From Rothia mucilaginosa ATCC 25296 (GTDB taxonomy: Bacteria > Actinomycetota > Actinomycetes > Actinomycetales > Micrococcaceae), in the NCBI RefSeq assembly GCF_000175615.1, contig NZ_ACVO01000015.1:496001-560000 (forward strand): a stretch of DNA of 64,000 nucleotides, in the 5' to 3' direction. The first letter of the stretch is position 1. Every line of letters begins with the position of its first letter. Positions 45,355 through 54,326 of this stretch are shown in pieces. The notes below the pieces were generated by a model. The model worked only from the letters and a program-made list of their open reading frames with translations, was not told the origin of the DNA and made no database searches. The position numbers were made by a program, and so were the translations under genes.

Positions 45355-46722
45355 TTATGCGCTGTGCAGCGGGGTGCCGTTCAGGACCATTGCTGCCTCA
45401 CCCAGGGACTCGTTCTGAGTCGGGTGTGCGTGGATGAACTTAGCGACGTCCTCGGGGAATGCTTCCCAAGCAACCCACATCTGAGCCTCACCAATCTGCT
45501 CACCCATGCGCTTACCAATAGCGTGAACACCAACGATGGGGCCGTCCTTCTGGCGGACAACCTTCACGATACCGGTAGCACCGAGGATAGCGGACTTACC
45601 GTTACCAGCCAGGTTGTACTCAGCGGTCTCAACGTTCTCAGCGCCGAACTTCTCCTTAGCCTTGGGCTCGGAGTAGCCAACGGAAGCGATCTCCGGGTCA
45701 CAGAAGGTGACCTTGGGGATGTTCACGTCTTCAACGATGGAGGGGTTCAGGCCAGCGATTTCCTCAGCAACGAAGATACCCTGCTGGTAACCGCGGTGAG
45801 CCAGCTGAACGCCGGGGACGATGTCGCCAACAGCGTAGATGTTGCCAACGCCGGTGTGCAGGCGCTCGTTAGCCAGGACGAAGCCGCGATCCATGGGGAT
45901 GCCCTGCTCCTCGTAGCCCATGTTTGCGGTGTTCGGGCCACGACCAACAGCGACCAGAACGATCTCTGCCTCGAAGACCTTGCCGTCAGCCAGGGTGACC
46001 TTAGCACCGTTAGCGTCCTGCTCAACCTTCTCGAAGAGGGTGCCGGTGTTGAACTTGATGCCGCGCTTCTTGAACGCACGCTCCAGAACCTTGATGATTG
46101 CCGGGTCCTCGTTGGGAACCAGGTTCGGCAGGCCCTCGATGATGGTGACGTCAACGCCCATAGCGTTCCACATGGATGCGAACTCGCAACCAATCACGCC
46201 GCCGCCGAGCACGATAGCGCTCTTGGGCAGGTAGTCCATCTCCAGTGCCTCAGTGGAGGTCAGAACGCGACCCTCAATGGGCAGACCGAAGGTCTTGGAG
46301 ACCGAGCCGGATGCCAGGATAATGTTCTTACCCTTGTACTCAACACCACCGACGGTGATGGTGTCCTGAGCGGTCAGCTTACCCTCGCCGGGGATAACCT
46401 CTACGCCCTTCATCTTCAGCAGGCCTGCAAGACCCTTGAACTTACCGGAGACGATGTTGTCCTTGTAATCGCGAACCTTGCCCATTTCGATGGACTGCAG
46501 CACAGCGTTAACGCCAACCTTGGACGCCTCGCGTGCCTCTTCTGCCAGCTCAGCAGCGTGCAGGTACGCCTTGGTGGGGATACAGCCGGTGTGCAGGCAG
46601 GTGCCGCCGACCTTTTCCTTCTCGATCAGGCCGACGGTGAAGCCTAGCTGGCGTGCGCGAATAGCTGCAGAGTAGCCAGCGGAACCGCCGCCGAGGATGA
46701 GGATGTCGAATTCTTGAGCCAC
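45355..46722 (-). CDS. lpd: Dihydrolipoyl dehydrogenase (E3)
   Basis: Reoxidises dihydrolipoyl groups of the E2 with NAD+. 455 residues: FAD motif ILGGGSAGYSAAIRA, redox disulfide GGTCLHTGCIPTK, NAD motif VLGGGVIGCEFAS, and the C-terminal catalytic HPTQNESLGEA. GTG 46722 (MAQEFDILILGGG) is chosen because AGGGAG lies eight bases upstream; an ATG at 46740 is in frame. The E2 gene follows after 191 bases. Confidence 0.97.
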   Translation of the reverse strand: MAQEFDILILGGGSAGYSAAIRARQLGFTVGLIEKEKVGGTCLHTGCIPTKAYLHAAELAEEAREASKVGVNAVLQSIEMGKVRDYKDNIVSGKFKGLAGLLKMKGVEVIPGEGKLTAQDTITVGGVEYKGKNIILASGSVSKTFGLPIEGRVLTSTEALEMDYLPKSAIVLGGGVIGCEFASMWNAMGVDVTIIEGLPNLVPNEDPAIIKVLERAFKKRGIKFNTGTLFEKVEQDANGAKVTLADGKVFEAEIVLVAVGRGPNTANMGYEEQGIPMDRGFVLANERLHTGVGNIYAVGDIVPGVQLAHRGYQQGIFVAEEIAGLNPSIVEDVNIPKVTFCDPEIASVGYSEPKAKEKFGAENVETAEYNLAGNGKSAILGATGIVKVVRQKDGPIVGVHAIGKRMGEQIGEAQMWVAWEAFPEDVAKFIHAHPTQNESLGEAAMVLNGTPLHSA

Positions 46723-47055
46723 GATATTGCTCCCTTGCATAGTTGTTGGGGCTAAAGACCCCTGCAATGAGTTCTTTACCAATTTATTGGTAGGTTTCCC
46801 AGCATGCGCGAAAGGCCCGCGAGCTCGAAAAATCGCGCGCCCCTCCGCGTACGCAGAAAAACACTTAATACAACAATACCCCCGTTGACGGTCGTTTAAG
46901 TTCACTCAGGGCGGTTTTAGCCGATTAATCGCCCAAACACCGCAAATTTTTCACCACTCAAGAAAAGCGGCGCGTCATAGAACGGCCAGATGGCAGCCCC
47001 ACCACAGCGGTCGCACTGAACCAGCCAAGAACGGAACCAGCCAAGAACAGACGCA
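46723..47055. other. Intergenic region between lpd and pepA
   Basis: Gene-free stretch of about 450 bases including the pepA terminator. Contains a 16-base tandem duplication at 47018-47049 and is AT-rich near 46910-46960, where the lpd promoter may lie. Confidence 0.4.
47018..47049 (+). repeat. Tandem duplication of a 16-base unit
   Basis: GAACCAGCCAAGAACG (47018-47033) is followed by the same unit with one change (47034-47049). Confidence 0.8.
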
Positions 47056-47095
47056 GAGGAGGGCTCCCCGGTAGAAATACCGAGAAGCCCTCCTC
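47056..47095 (-). terminator. Terminator after pepA
   Basis: 18-base stem (47056-47073 with 47078-47095, two mismatches) with a GAAA loop; core GAGGAGGGCT/AGCCCTCCTC. Confidence 0.75.
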
Positions 47096-47125
47096 AGATT
47101 AGCTCTATGCTGTGCGGCTCGCGCT

Positions 47126-47167
47126 AGTTAGGACGCGCCAGTTAGGATGCGCCAGCTAGGGTGCGTG
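47126..47167 (+). repeat. Three tandem 14-base units
   Basis: AGTTAGGACGCGCC (47126-47139), AGTTAGGATGCGCC (47140-47153) and the more diverged AGCTAGGGTGCGTG (47154-47167), just downstream of the pepA stop. Confidence 0.8.
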
Positions 47168-47181
47168 CCCAGTGAAGCAGA

Positions 47182-48678
47182 CTACTTAGCGTACGACTGG
47201 ATGAAGTTCACCAGGGTAGCGGTACCGAAGCCGGTACCCTCCTTCGGGGTGAAGCCGTAGGGAGCCTCTTCGTTGAACGCAGGGCCCGCAATGTCCAGGT
47301 GAGCCCAGGGGATGCCCTCGCCCACGAACTCCTTCAGGAACAGACCTGCAGTCAGCGCGCCACCGTAGCGGGAACCAATGTTCTTAATATCAGCAACGGG
47401 GGACTCCAAGCTCTTACGCAGGTAGGACTCCAGCGGCATCGGCCAGTACGCCTCACCTGCGGCAGCACCGGCTGCAATCACGCGGTCACGAATCTCCTCG
47501 TCACCGAGCAGAGCCGCAGTGCGCAGACCCAGAGCAGCCATAGCGGCACCGGTCAGGGTAGCGATATCCAGGATGACGTCCGGGTTCGACTCAGAAGCCA
47601 GAGCGATACCATCAGCCATGACCAGGCGCCCCTCAGCGTCAGTGTTCAGAACCTCAACGGTACGGCCATCACGCATGGTGATGATGTCCTCCGGGCGCAG
47701 AGCATGGCCGCCGGGCATGTTCTCAGCCAGGCACAGGTAACCGGTCACAGCAACCGGCACATCCAGCTCAGCGGAAGCAACCACAGCGTTCAGCACGGAG
47801 GCGGCACCCGCCATATCGCACTTCATGGTCATCATCGAAGCGGCAGGCTTCAGCGAGTTACCACCGGTATCGAAGGTAATGCCCTTACCCACCAGAGCCA
47901 CGTGAGCCTTCGGGTTTTCCGGAACATACTTCACAACGGCAAGAACCGGCTTGCGAGGCGAACCCTGACCAACACCGGAAATGCCGCCGAAGCCCTCCTC
48001 AGCCAGGCGATCGTGGTGGAACAGCTCAATCTCAATATTTGCGTAATCCTCAGCGACCTCAGCAGCGAACTCAGCGAAAGTCTCCGGGTACAGGTGCGAC
48101 GGAGGCAGGTTCACCAGGCGGCGAGCATCCTTAGCGGTCTCACCCAGAACCAGGGCGTGAACCAGAGCCTCCTCAGCCTCTTCCTGGTCAATCGAGGAAA
48201 CGATCAGGATCGAATCGATCTCTTCCTTGATCGAATCCTGAGTCTTGCCGCGCAGGCCCTCCTCAACGAAGTTACCCAGCACAGCGCCGTGAGCAAGAGC
48301 CTCAATTTCCTCAACCGAAGAAACACCGAAATCGAAAGCAATCTCCTCAGCAGAACCAACCAGCTGACGAGCCGCAGAACCAGCCGCGTAACGCAGAGCG
48401 TCCAGACGCTCCTGACCCTCAGCAGTATCAGAGCCCAGACCCGCCAGCGCCACAATACCGGCACCGGTGTCCTCAAGGCCGGGCAGACGCAGCAGCTGAT
48501 CGGGGGCACCCGAGGCGCCCAGCGCCTCCAGCAGCTCGTTAATACCCTCAACAGAGTCCTCAGACAGGGAGCTCGGTGCCAGGTACGCACCGTCCGAACC
48601 CTTCAAAACGCCCAGAACCAGAACGTCAGCTTCGAGCGCTTCAAGGTCGGTGCTGTGAATAGACAGAGACAGAGACAT
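47182..48678 (-). CDS. pepA: Leucyl aminopeptidase (M17 family)
   Basis: Two-zinc aminopeptidase acting on peptide N termini in the cytoplasm. 498 residues; the C-terminal catalytic domain has GKGITFDTGGNSLKP, MKCDMAGAASVLNA and the NTDAEGRLVMADG signature. GKGITFD-T-GG has Thr where many members have Ser, a common variant. AAAGGAG lies upstream of the ATG. Single-gene unit with its own terminator. Confidence 0.95.
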   Translation of the reverse strand: MSLSLSIHSTDLEALEADVLVLGVLKGSDGAYLAPSSLSEDSVEGINELLEALGASGAPDQLLRLPGLEDTGAGIVALAGLGSDTAEGQERLDALRYAAGSAARQLVGSAEEIAFDFGVSSVEEIEALAHGAVLGNFVEEGLRGKTQDSIKEEIDSILIVSSIDQEEAEEALVHALVLGETAKDARRLVNLPPSHLYPETFAEFAAEVAEDYANIEIELFHHDRLAEEGFGGISGVGQGSPRKPVLAVVKYVPENPKAHVALVGKGITFDTGGNSLKPAASMMTMKCDMAGAASVLNAVVASAELDVPVAVTGYLCLAENMPGGHALRPEDIITMRDGRTVEVLNTDAEGRLVMADGIALASESNPDVILDIATLTGAAMAALGLRTAALLGDEEIRDRVIAAGAAAGEAYWPMPLESYLRKSLESPVADIKNIGSRYGGALTAGLFLKEFVGEGIPWAHLDIAGPAFNEEAPYGFTPKEGTGFGTATLVNFIQSYAK

Positions 48679-49111
48679 CGTTACTCCTTTGCGTATGTCT
48701 TCTCAAAATAGTCGGTGCACATCCTCGCGCCCGAAAAACTCAACTGTAGGCCCTCGAAGAGTGAGGATGAATACCGCCGCGCAAAGCCGCGCGGACTACT
48801 GCTTCTACTCTACACGGATATGTAGGAGGGCGTGAGGTTCAGCTCTCACCCCGAACAGCTGGCAGAACAGAAAAATGCACAGGAAGCCGAGCTGCAGCGT
48901 CTTAAGAACGTCGACGAGAGATCAAACAAGTTCACCTACTGCGAGAAAAGCCCGCACACTGTCGAGACAGGGCAGTAGTGGCATAAAATGAAAGACTACG
49001 GAAAGCGTCAGATAACAGAAGACGCCCCTTCGCCCCAACACCTCGGGTACTGGCAGAAAACACTAAGCCCACCCGAACGCGGCGCGAACCAGACAGAAGT
49101 GAGGAGGCGTA
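48679..49111. other. Divergent intergenic region between pepA and the PAC2 gene
   Basis: 433 bases. A 48-codon frame at 48832-48978 lies within it (separate entry). Promoters for both flanking genes are expected; I found no clear hexamer pair. No structured RNA seen. Confidence 0.35.
48832..48978 (+). CDS. Possible 48-residue ORF
   Basis: GTG start at 48832 with AGGAGG only two bases upstream. The product is polar and helix-prone (HPEQLAEQKNAQEAELQRLK). No homology recognised; could be a gene fragment. Confidence 0.2.
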   Translation: MRFSSHPEQLAEQKNAQEAELQRLKNVDERSNKFTYCEKSPHTVETGQ

Positions 49112-50017
49112 ATGCTCAACCCCGAAGATCTCTACTTAGCCAACACCAAAATATTGGACGACCCCAGGATGCACGGGCTAACCCTCGTCATCGCCCTCTC
49201 CAGCCCGCAAGACGCAGGTTCCACCGCAGGTCAGCTCGGGCAGGTGCTGCTCAGCGAGCTCAAAAACATTGAAATCGTCGAGTTCGACAGCGACCAGCTG
49301 CACGACTACCGTGCCCGCCGCCCCTTCATCCGCTACGAAAAAGACCACTTCGAAAAGCCGCAATACCCGCAGCTGAAGCTCTACGCCGTAGAAGACAGCC
49401 TCGACAAGCCGTTCCTGCTACTTACCGGTGCCGAACCGGACCTGCAGTGGCAGCGCTTCGAAAAGGCGGTGCTGACCATCGCCCAGCGGGTCAAGCCCTC
49501 CCTGGTTGTGCTGGTCTCCGCATTCCCCATGCCGGTGCCGCACACCCGCCCCTTCCCGATTACCGCTCACGGCTCCCGCAAGGACCTGATTCGTGGCATC
49601 TCCCCGTGGAAGCCCAGCGCAGACGTGCACGCGACCGTCACCAACCTGCTGGAAGTGCTCTTCACCGAAAACGGAATCGACACCGTCGGCTTCGGCGTGA
49701 ACATTCCCCAGTACATTTCGGAGGCGGACCTGCCTCAGGGCACCCTCACCGCCCTCGAACACGTGGGCATGGCGGCGCACCTCTCCCTACCCACCGAGAA
49801 CCTGCGCGAAGCCGCACGCCACGTGCACAGCCAGATCAACGACCAGGTCAAGCAGAACCCCGAAATCGGTCGCATGATCACGACCATGGAAGAGAACTAC
49901 GACGAGAACTTCCGCACCTCCGACATCGCGGTTCCCCTCTCGCGACGCGACGCGCACAACGTGCCCAGCCGCGACGAGATTGGTGCGCTCTTCGAGCGGT
50001 TCCTCGACGAACAATAG
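49112..50017 (+). CDS. PAC2 family protein
   Basis: 301 residues of the proteasome-assembly-chaperone-like PAC2 family, common in actinobacteria near the primary sigma factor. It has the LYLANTKILDDPRMHGLTLV start, GAEPDLQWQRF, the FPMPVPHTRP loop and a C-terminal SRDEIGALFERFLDEQ. GAGGAGG precedes the ATG. Its biochemical role is not established. Confidence 0.9.
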   Translation: MLNPEDLYLANTKILDDPRMHGLTLVIALSSPQDAGSTAGQLGQVLLSELKNIEIVEFDSDQLHDYRARRPFIRYEKDHFEKPQYPQLKLYAVEDSLDKPFLLLTGAEPDLQWQRFEKAVLTIAQRVKPSLVVLVSAFPMPVPHTRPFPITAHGSRKDLIRGISPWKPSADVHATVTNLLEVLFTENGIDTVGFGVNIPQYISEADLPQGTLTALEHVGMAAHLSLPTENLREAARHVHSQINDQVKQNPEIGRMITTMEENYDENFRTSDIAVPLSRRDAHNVPSRDEIGALFERFLDEQ

Positions 50018-50199
50018 GTGCGCGCAGTAGGGGATACCGCGGGGGAGTACGAGTCATAGGGGAGCGAAGGGTTACCCGCCGAGAGCCTGGCTCGTGGATA
50101 CCGCCCGTCAGAAATTGTGTGACAGGTATTGCGTGACAAATTATGACGCGGCACCCCGCGCCGCTGTGGACAAACCCCGGCGTACAAACGAACAATACG

Positions 50200-50255
50200 A
50201 ATAAATCTGTGGAGCCTTCGGACACATGACCCGAAGTATCCACAGATTTATTTGT
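50200..50255 (+). terminator. Hairpin after the PAC2 gene
   Basis: Perfect 14-base arms AATAAATCTGTGGA (50200-50213) and TCCACAGATTTATT (50239-50252), with an inner CTTCGG/CCGAAG stem, followed by TGT. It ends 40 bases before the next gene, so it could also act as an attenuator. Confidence 0.65.
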
Positions 50256-50295
50256 ATAACCTGCGAACCCGCGCAAACCATGCCACCGTGAAGGC

Positions 50296-52176
50296 ATGAA
50301 CGCAAACAACATCTCCAACGGCAACACCCCTAACAGCGGCCACAACTACGGCGGCTACAGTAACGACACGCCCCCGCCCATCCGCAACGAATACGACGTG
50401 CTCAGCTGCGCCCTCCACCAGCACGGCTACTGGCCCGACCACTCACTCATCATCCTCACCGCAACCGACAACACCCTCGGCCCCAGCCTGCGCGTCAACC
50501 TACCCGACGAACCCTGCACCCTGCCCGAACGCGCCGACTTCCTTCACGAAACCTTCACCAAACTCCCCACCCACCACAACGGCGAAACCCTCACCCGCTT
50601 CTACGCCATCATCATCGACGGCGACAACACCGTACGCCAACGCCAACTGCACCCCAACACCGCGCAACTTGCCGCCATCGAAGAGATCCAACAGGACGTC
50701 GACACCCAAATCCCCATCAACGCATGGCTCCACCTGCTCCACGACCCGCGCATCGTCAGCGAACTACGCTGTGAAGACGTCATCTACGCAGGCGGCGCCA
50801 GCATCTGGGCGCTCAACCCCGAACAGCAGGCACTCACCCTCCTCGCACCCATCGAAGAAATCCGCCACAGCAGCTACTACACCTGGCTCACCCGCCACGG
50901 CGACACCATCGCCGACACCGCCCAACACAACTACGCCCACAGCCCCTGGGACACCGACCCCACAACCAACCCCGAAACCCGCCACGACTGGGAAAACGCC
51001 GTAGAACTCTGGGACCACACCCACACCACCCGCCACGACGAAGCCCGCCAGGGCGTCCGCACCATCTACCGCCAAGCCCAAATCGACCTGTGCTACTGGG
51101 ACGCCGCCATCAACGCCGCCGCGCACCTGCTCACCACCCACCCGGTCGATAACGCCGGCAACCCCACCACCGGTGATGCACCCACCATCGGCGACGCACT
51201 CCGCGAACTCATCCCCGCCGAAGTTGCCGGGCACCTACGCGCCTCCATCGCATCGGCAACCCTCAACCCCATCACCGCCGAAATGCTCACCTATCTCGCC
51301 GGATACGGGCTCAACCACGCCCAAAAAGCGCTCGCCTACCTGCACTACTCCGCCCAATACACCTACCACGCCTTCGGCGGCGAATACCCCAGCACCAGCC
51401 CCGACCGCGCGCCGCTCGAACCACCCCACTACGGCACCCGCATCACCCGCAAAACCTACATACCCGCCAGCTTCACCCACGCACTCAGCGCCACAGCAGG
51501 CACCGAACAGGCGCACGTACGCGCCGTGCCCGAAAAATGCGTGCAATGGCAAGACTGGATCCGCCGCACCCACCGCACCATTCAGCAGAGCCGCAGCGTC
51601 CAACAGAACCGCAGCGTCCAGCACACCAACCTCAACGGCTGGGCACTCGAAAACCTCACCCCCGCCGACCACGCCAGCGCTGCCGAACTCAATACCATCA
51701 GCCGCGACCTGCTCCCACGCATCGAGGAACGCCCCAAAGACCACAACGCCCACAACAAATTCGAAAACCTCAAACAACGAATCGACGAAAGCTGCACCAA
51801 CAGCGAATACCTCACCAAACACCACGCCGTCTACACCCACTACCTCAACGCCCTCAAAGGAAAACTAGACAGCCCCCACTGGGCACGCCTCAACGCGCTC
51901 GAACTACTCACCAGCCTGCTCACACCCCACAGCACCGACGGAGAATACGCCGCACTACGCAACACCCAAGCCTGGACCAACTGGTACAAGGGCTACAGCA
52001 CCTACGCCCGCATGCTCCGCCAAGAAGCCCACCGCCACACATTCGGAAAGGACCTCAACATCCTCGACGTACACCTCAACGCAGGCAACCTACCCGCCTG
52101 GATTAAACACACCATCTGCGGCGAACCCGGAACACACCGCGAACCCATCAGCACCCTCAAACCCCGAAAACCCTAA
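50296..52176 (+). CDS. DUF4192 domain-containing protein
   Basis: 626 residues. The N-terminal half carries the DUF4192 layout (YDVLSCALHQHGYWPDHSLI, then LGPSLRVNLPD), a family often found between PAC2 and sigA genes in actinobacteria. The C-terminal half is helical, His/Asn/Thr-rich and unrecognised, with a QQSRSVQQNRSVQH repeat. No transmembrane helix. AAGG is only one base from the ATG, so initiation is unclear. Codons end almost exclusively in C, an extreme skew compared with genes at 4-12 kb. Function unknown. Confidence 0.82.
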   Translation: MNANNISNGNTPNSGHNYGGYSNDTPPPIRNEYDVLSCALHQHGYWPDHSLIILTATDNTLGPSLRVNLPDEPCTLPERADFLHETFTKLPTHHNGETLTRFYAIIIDGDNTVRQRQLHPNTAQLAAIEEIQQDVDTQIPINAWLHLLHDPRIVSELRCEDVIYAGGASIWALNPEQQALTLLAPIEEIRHSSYYTWLTRHGDTIADTAQHNYAHSPWDTDPTTNPETRHDWENAVELWDHTHTTRHDEARQGVRTIYRQAQIDLCYWDAAINAAAHLLTTHPVDNAGNPTTGDAPTIGDALRELIPAEVAGHLRASIASATLNPITAEMLTYLAGYGLNHAQKALAYLHYSAQYTYHAFGGEYPSTSPDRAPLEPPHYGTRITRKTYIPASFTHALSATAGTEQAHVRAVPEKCVQWQDWIRRTHRTIQQSRSVQQNRSVQHTNLNGWALENLTPADHASAAELNTISRDLLPRIEERPKDHNAHNKFENLKQRIDESCTNSEYLTKHHAVYTHYLNALKGKLDSPHWARLNALELLTSLLTPHSTDGEYAALRNTQAWTNWYKGYSTYARMLRQEAHRHTFGKDLNILDVHLNAGNLPAWIKHTICGEPGTHREPISTLKPRKP

Positions 52177-52367
52177 AACCGGCGCTTAAACCCGGCTCCT
52201 AAACGCGAGGTGCAAAACAGGGGAGGGGTGCGCCACCGGGCACGCCCCTCCCACCGGCTCCTCCCACCCGCAACCGCACACAGCCGCACCCAGCCAAAAC
52301 CAGGCCCACAAGCCACCCAAACAGCGCGTCAAATTGAAAACAACCAAAAATCTGCAATACTTATATA
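52177..52367. other. Intergenic region upstream of sigA
   Basis: Gap of about 400 bases in total to the sigA start, including the promoter and hairpin listed separately. The first part is C-rich with no hairpin; AT-rich from 52325. Confidence 0.4.
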
Positions 52368-52396
52368 TTGACCCCGTACAGTCAATGCGCTACAAC
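52368..52396 (+). promoter_or_regulatory. sigA promoter
   Basis: TTGACC (52368-52373), 17-base spacer, TACAAC (52391-52396). Another possible pair (TTGAAA 52334-52339, AATACT 52356-52361) lies just upstream. The resulting leader would be about 190 bases. Confidence 0.6.
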
Positions 52397-52545
52397 GCGC
52401 CCTCAAACCGCTCCACACAACGAGCAACGGAACCCTGCAAACCACCCAACGCACGCGGAATATAACCCGCCCCCACAGCGTTAAAACGGACAAACGCAGC
52501 AAACACCCCGACCGAGGACGCCAGCACAGACTTGACAGGGTCTTA

Positions 52546-52567
52546 GGTGTTTTGCAAACAAAACACC
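52546..52567 (+). promoter_or_regulatory. Perfect palindrome in the sigA leader
   Basis: GGTGTTTTG (52546-52554), loop CAAA, CAAAACACC (52559-52567); it ends 25 bases before the GTG. It may be an operator or an mRNA hairpin near the ribosome binding site. A TTGACA lies at 52532-52537 immediately ahead. Confidence 0.6.
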
Positions 52568-52592
52568 CCACCACAAGCCAGAAAGGGTTCTA

Positions 52593-53966
52593 GTGGCACC
52601 TGCAACCAGCAAGAAGACCGCGACCGGCGACGCAACCGAAGAAACCGTCGCAAAAACCACCACCAAGACCACCCGCACCAAGAAGGCAACCACCAAAGCC
52701 GCAGCGGCAACCGAAGACACCACCGGCGCAACCGCCGAAACCGGTGCCGAAAGCACTGCCGAAACCGAGGCAGACAAGCCCAAGCGCACCCGCAAAACCA
52801 CCACCACCAAAACCGCAACCAAGCGCAAGACCGGTGGCCGCCGCAAAAAGAACGACGACGACGAATTCGACCTCGCCCTCGACGAAGAACTCGAAACCAC
52901 CGACGGCGAAGACGAACCCGATGAAGAAGACGAAGAAACCGTAGCCAAAAAAGAAGAAAAGAAGGCCGCAGAAGCAGTAGCAGCCAAGGGCTCCGGCTTC
53001 GTCCTCACCGCAAACGACGACGACGACGCACCCGCACAGCGCGTCGTAACCCCCGGCGCAACCGCCGACCCCGTCAAGGACTACCTCAAGCAGATCGGCA
53101 AAGTCTCTCTGCTCAACGCACAGCAGGAAGTCGACCTCGCCATGCGCATCGAAGCAGGCCTCTATGCCGAACACAAGCTCGCCGAAAACCCCGACATGGA
53201 CAAGGACCTCAAAAAAGCCCTGCGCTGGGTCATCCACGACGGCAAGCGAGCCAAGAACCACCTGCTCGAAGCCAACCTGCGACTCGTCGTCTCCCTCGCC
53301 AAGCGCTACACCGGCCGCGGCATGCTCTTCCTCGACCTCATCCAGGAAGGCAACCTCGGCCTCATCCGCGCCGTCGAAAAGTTCGACTACTCCAAGGGCT
53401 TCAAGTTCTCCACCTACGCAACCTGGTGGATCCGCCAGGCCATCACCCGCGCAATGGCAGACCAGGCCCGCACCATCCGCATCCCCGTGCACATGGTAGA
53501 AGTCATCAACAAGCTCGCCCGCGTGCAGCGCCAGATGCTCCAGGACCTCGGCCGCGAACCCACCCCCGAAGAACTCGGCAAGGAACTCGACATGACCCCC
53601 GAAAAGGTCATCGAAGTCCAGAAGTACGGCCGCGAACCCATCTCCCTGCACACCCCCCTCGGTGAAGACGGCGATTCCGAATTCGGTGACCTCATCGAAG
53701 ACTCCGAGGCAGTCGTCCCCGCAGACGCAGTGTCCTTCACCCTTCTGCAGGAACAGCTCCACTCCGTGCTCGACACCCTCTCCGAGCGTGAAGCCGGCGT
53801 GGTCGCAATGCGCTTCGGCATGACCGACGGCCAGCCCAAGACCCTCGACGAAATCGGCAAGGTCTACGGCGTGACCCGCGAACGTATCCGCCAGATTGAG
53901 TCGAAGACCATGTCTAAGCTCCGTCACCCGTCGCGTTCGCAGGTACTGCGAGACTACCTGGACTAG
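52593..53966 (+). CDS. sigA: Primary sigma factor (RpoD/HrdB/SigA)
   Basis: Housekeeping sigma-70. 457 residues: N-terminal 140 residues Lys/Thr/Ala- and Asp/Glu-rich (region 1.1 replacement typical of actinobacteria), region 1.2 ([16 protein letters not shown]), region 2 ([46 protein letters not shown]), region 3 ([13 protein letters not shown]) and region 4 ([32 protein letters not shown]). GTG 52593 is preceded by AGAAAGGG. Ends with [10 protein letters not shown] as in other family members. Confidence 0.97.
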   Translation: MAPATSKKTATGDATEETVAKTTTKTTRTKKATTKAAAATEDTTGATAETGAESTAETEADKPKRTRKTTTTKTATKRKTGGRRKKNDDDEFDLALDEELETTDGEDEPDEEDEETVAKKEEKKAAEAVAAKGSGFVLTANDDDDAPAQRVVTPGATADPVKDYLKQIGKVSLLNAQQEVDLAMRIEAGLYAEHKLAENPDMDKDLKKALRWVIHDGKRAKNHLLEANLRLVVSLAKRYTGRGMLFLDLIQEGNLGLIRAVEKFDYSKGFKFSTYATWWIRQAITRAMADQARTIRIPVHMVEVINKLARVQRQMLQDLGREPTPEELGKELDMTPEKVIEVQKYGREPISLHTPLGEDGDSEFGDLIEDSEAVVPADAVSFTLLQEQLHSVLDTLSEREAGVVAMRFGMTDGQPKTLDEIGKVYGVTRERIRQIESKTMSKLRHPSRSQVLRDYLD

Positions 53967-53986
53967 GAAACACCACCTAGCTTGAG

Positions 53987-54082
53987 CGGACGTAGCCGGT
54001 TCCCGCTCGCGGGGGAGTGCCCCCTCTGCGGCGCTGAGCGCCTTGAGGACGGAGCCCCCGCTCCGCGTGACCGGCTACTCCG
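53987..54082. repeat. Palindromic repeat element E1
   Basis: Core TCGCGGGGGAGTGCCCCCTC ... GAGGACGGAGCCCCCGCT shared with E2, E3 and E5. Its outer arms are GTAGCCGGT (53992-54000) and ACCGGCTAC (54070-54078), extended by CGGA/TCCG. Lies just after the sigA stop. Confidence 0.88.
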
Positions 54083-54117
54083 TAAAGGCTTAGTTTTGCT
54101 AGTTCTAGCGCATACAG

Positions 54118-54149
54118 AAAAGGCTCTCCGAGATACCGGAGAGCCTTTT
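54118..54149 (+). terminator. sigA terminator
   Basis: AAAAGGCTCTCCG (54118-54130) with CGGAGAGCCTTTT (54137-54149), six-base loop. Confidence 0.9.
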
Positions 54150-54206
54150 CTATGCCTATATAGGTCGCGAAGAGTATTCGCACAGGTAGAGTTCATTAGA
54201 CGGCTT

Positions 54207-54303
54207 GCGGACGATGCTCGCGGGGGAGTGCCCCCTCTGCGGTGCCCCAATAAGTGAATGGGCCAGCCGCCTTGAGGACGGAGCCCCCGCTCCGCATCGC
54301 CGC
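54207..54303. repeat. Palindromic repeat element E2
   Basis: Same core as E1; outer arms GCGG-CGATGC (54207-54217, one bulged base) and GCATCGCCGC (54294-54303). The central spacer differs and is longer than in E3. It ends 24 bases from the stop of the ADP-ribosylglycohydrolase gene. Confidence 0.88.
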
Positions 54304-54326
54304 TATGCCGTTAAGGTTCAGCGCTG

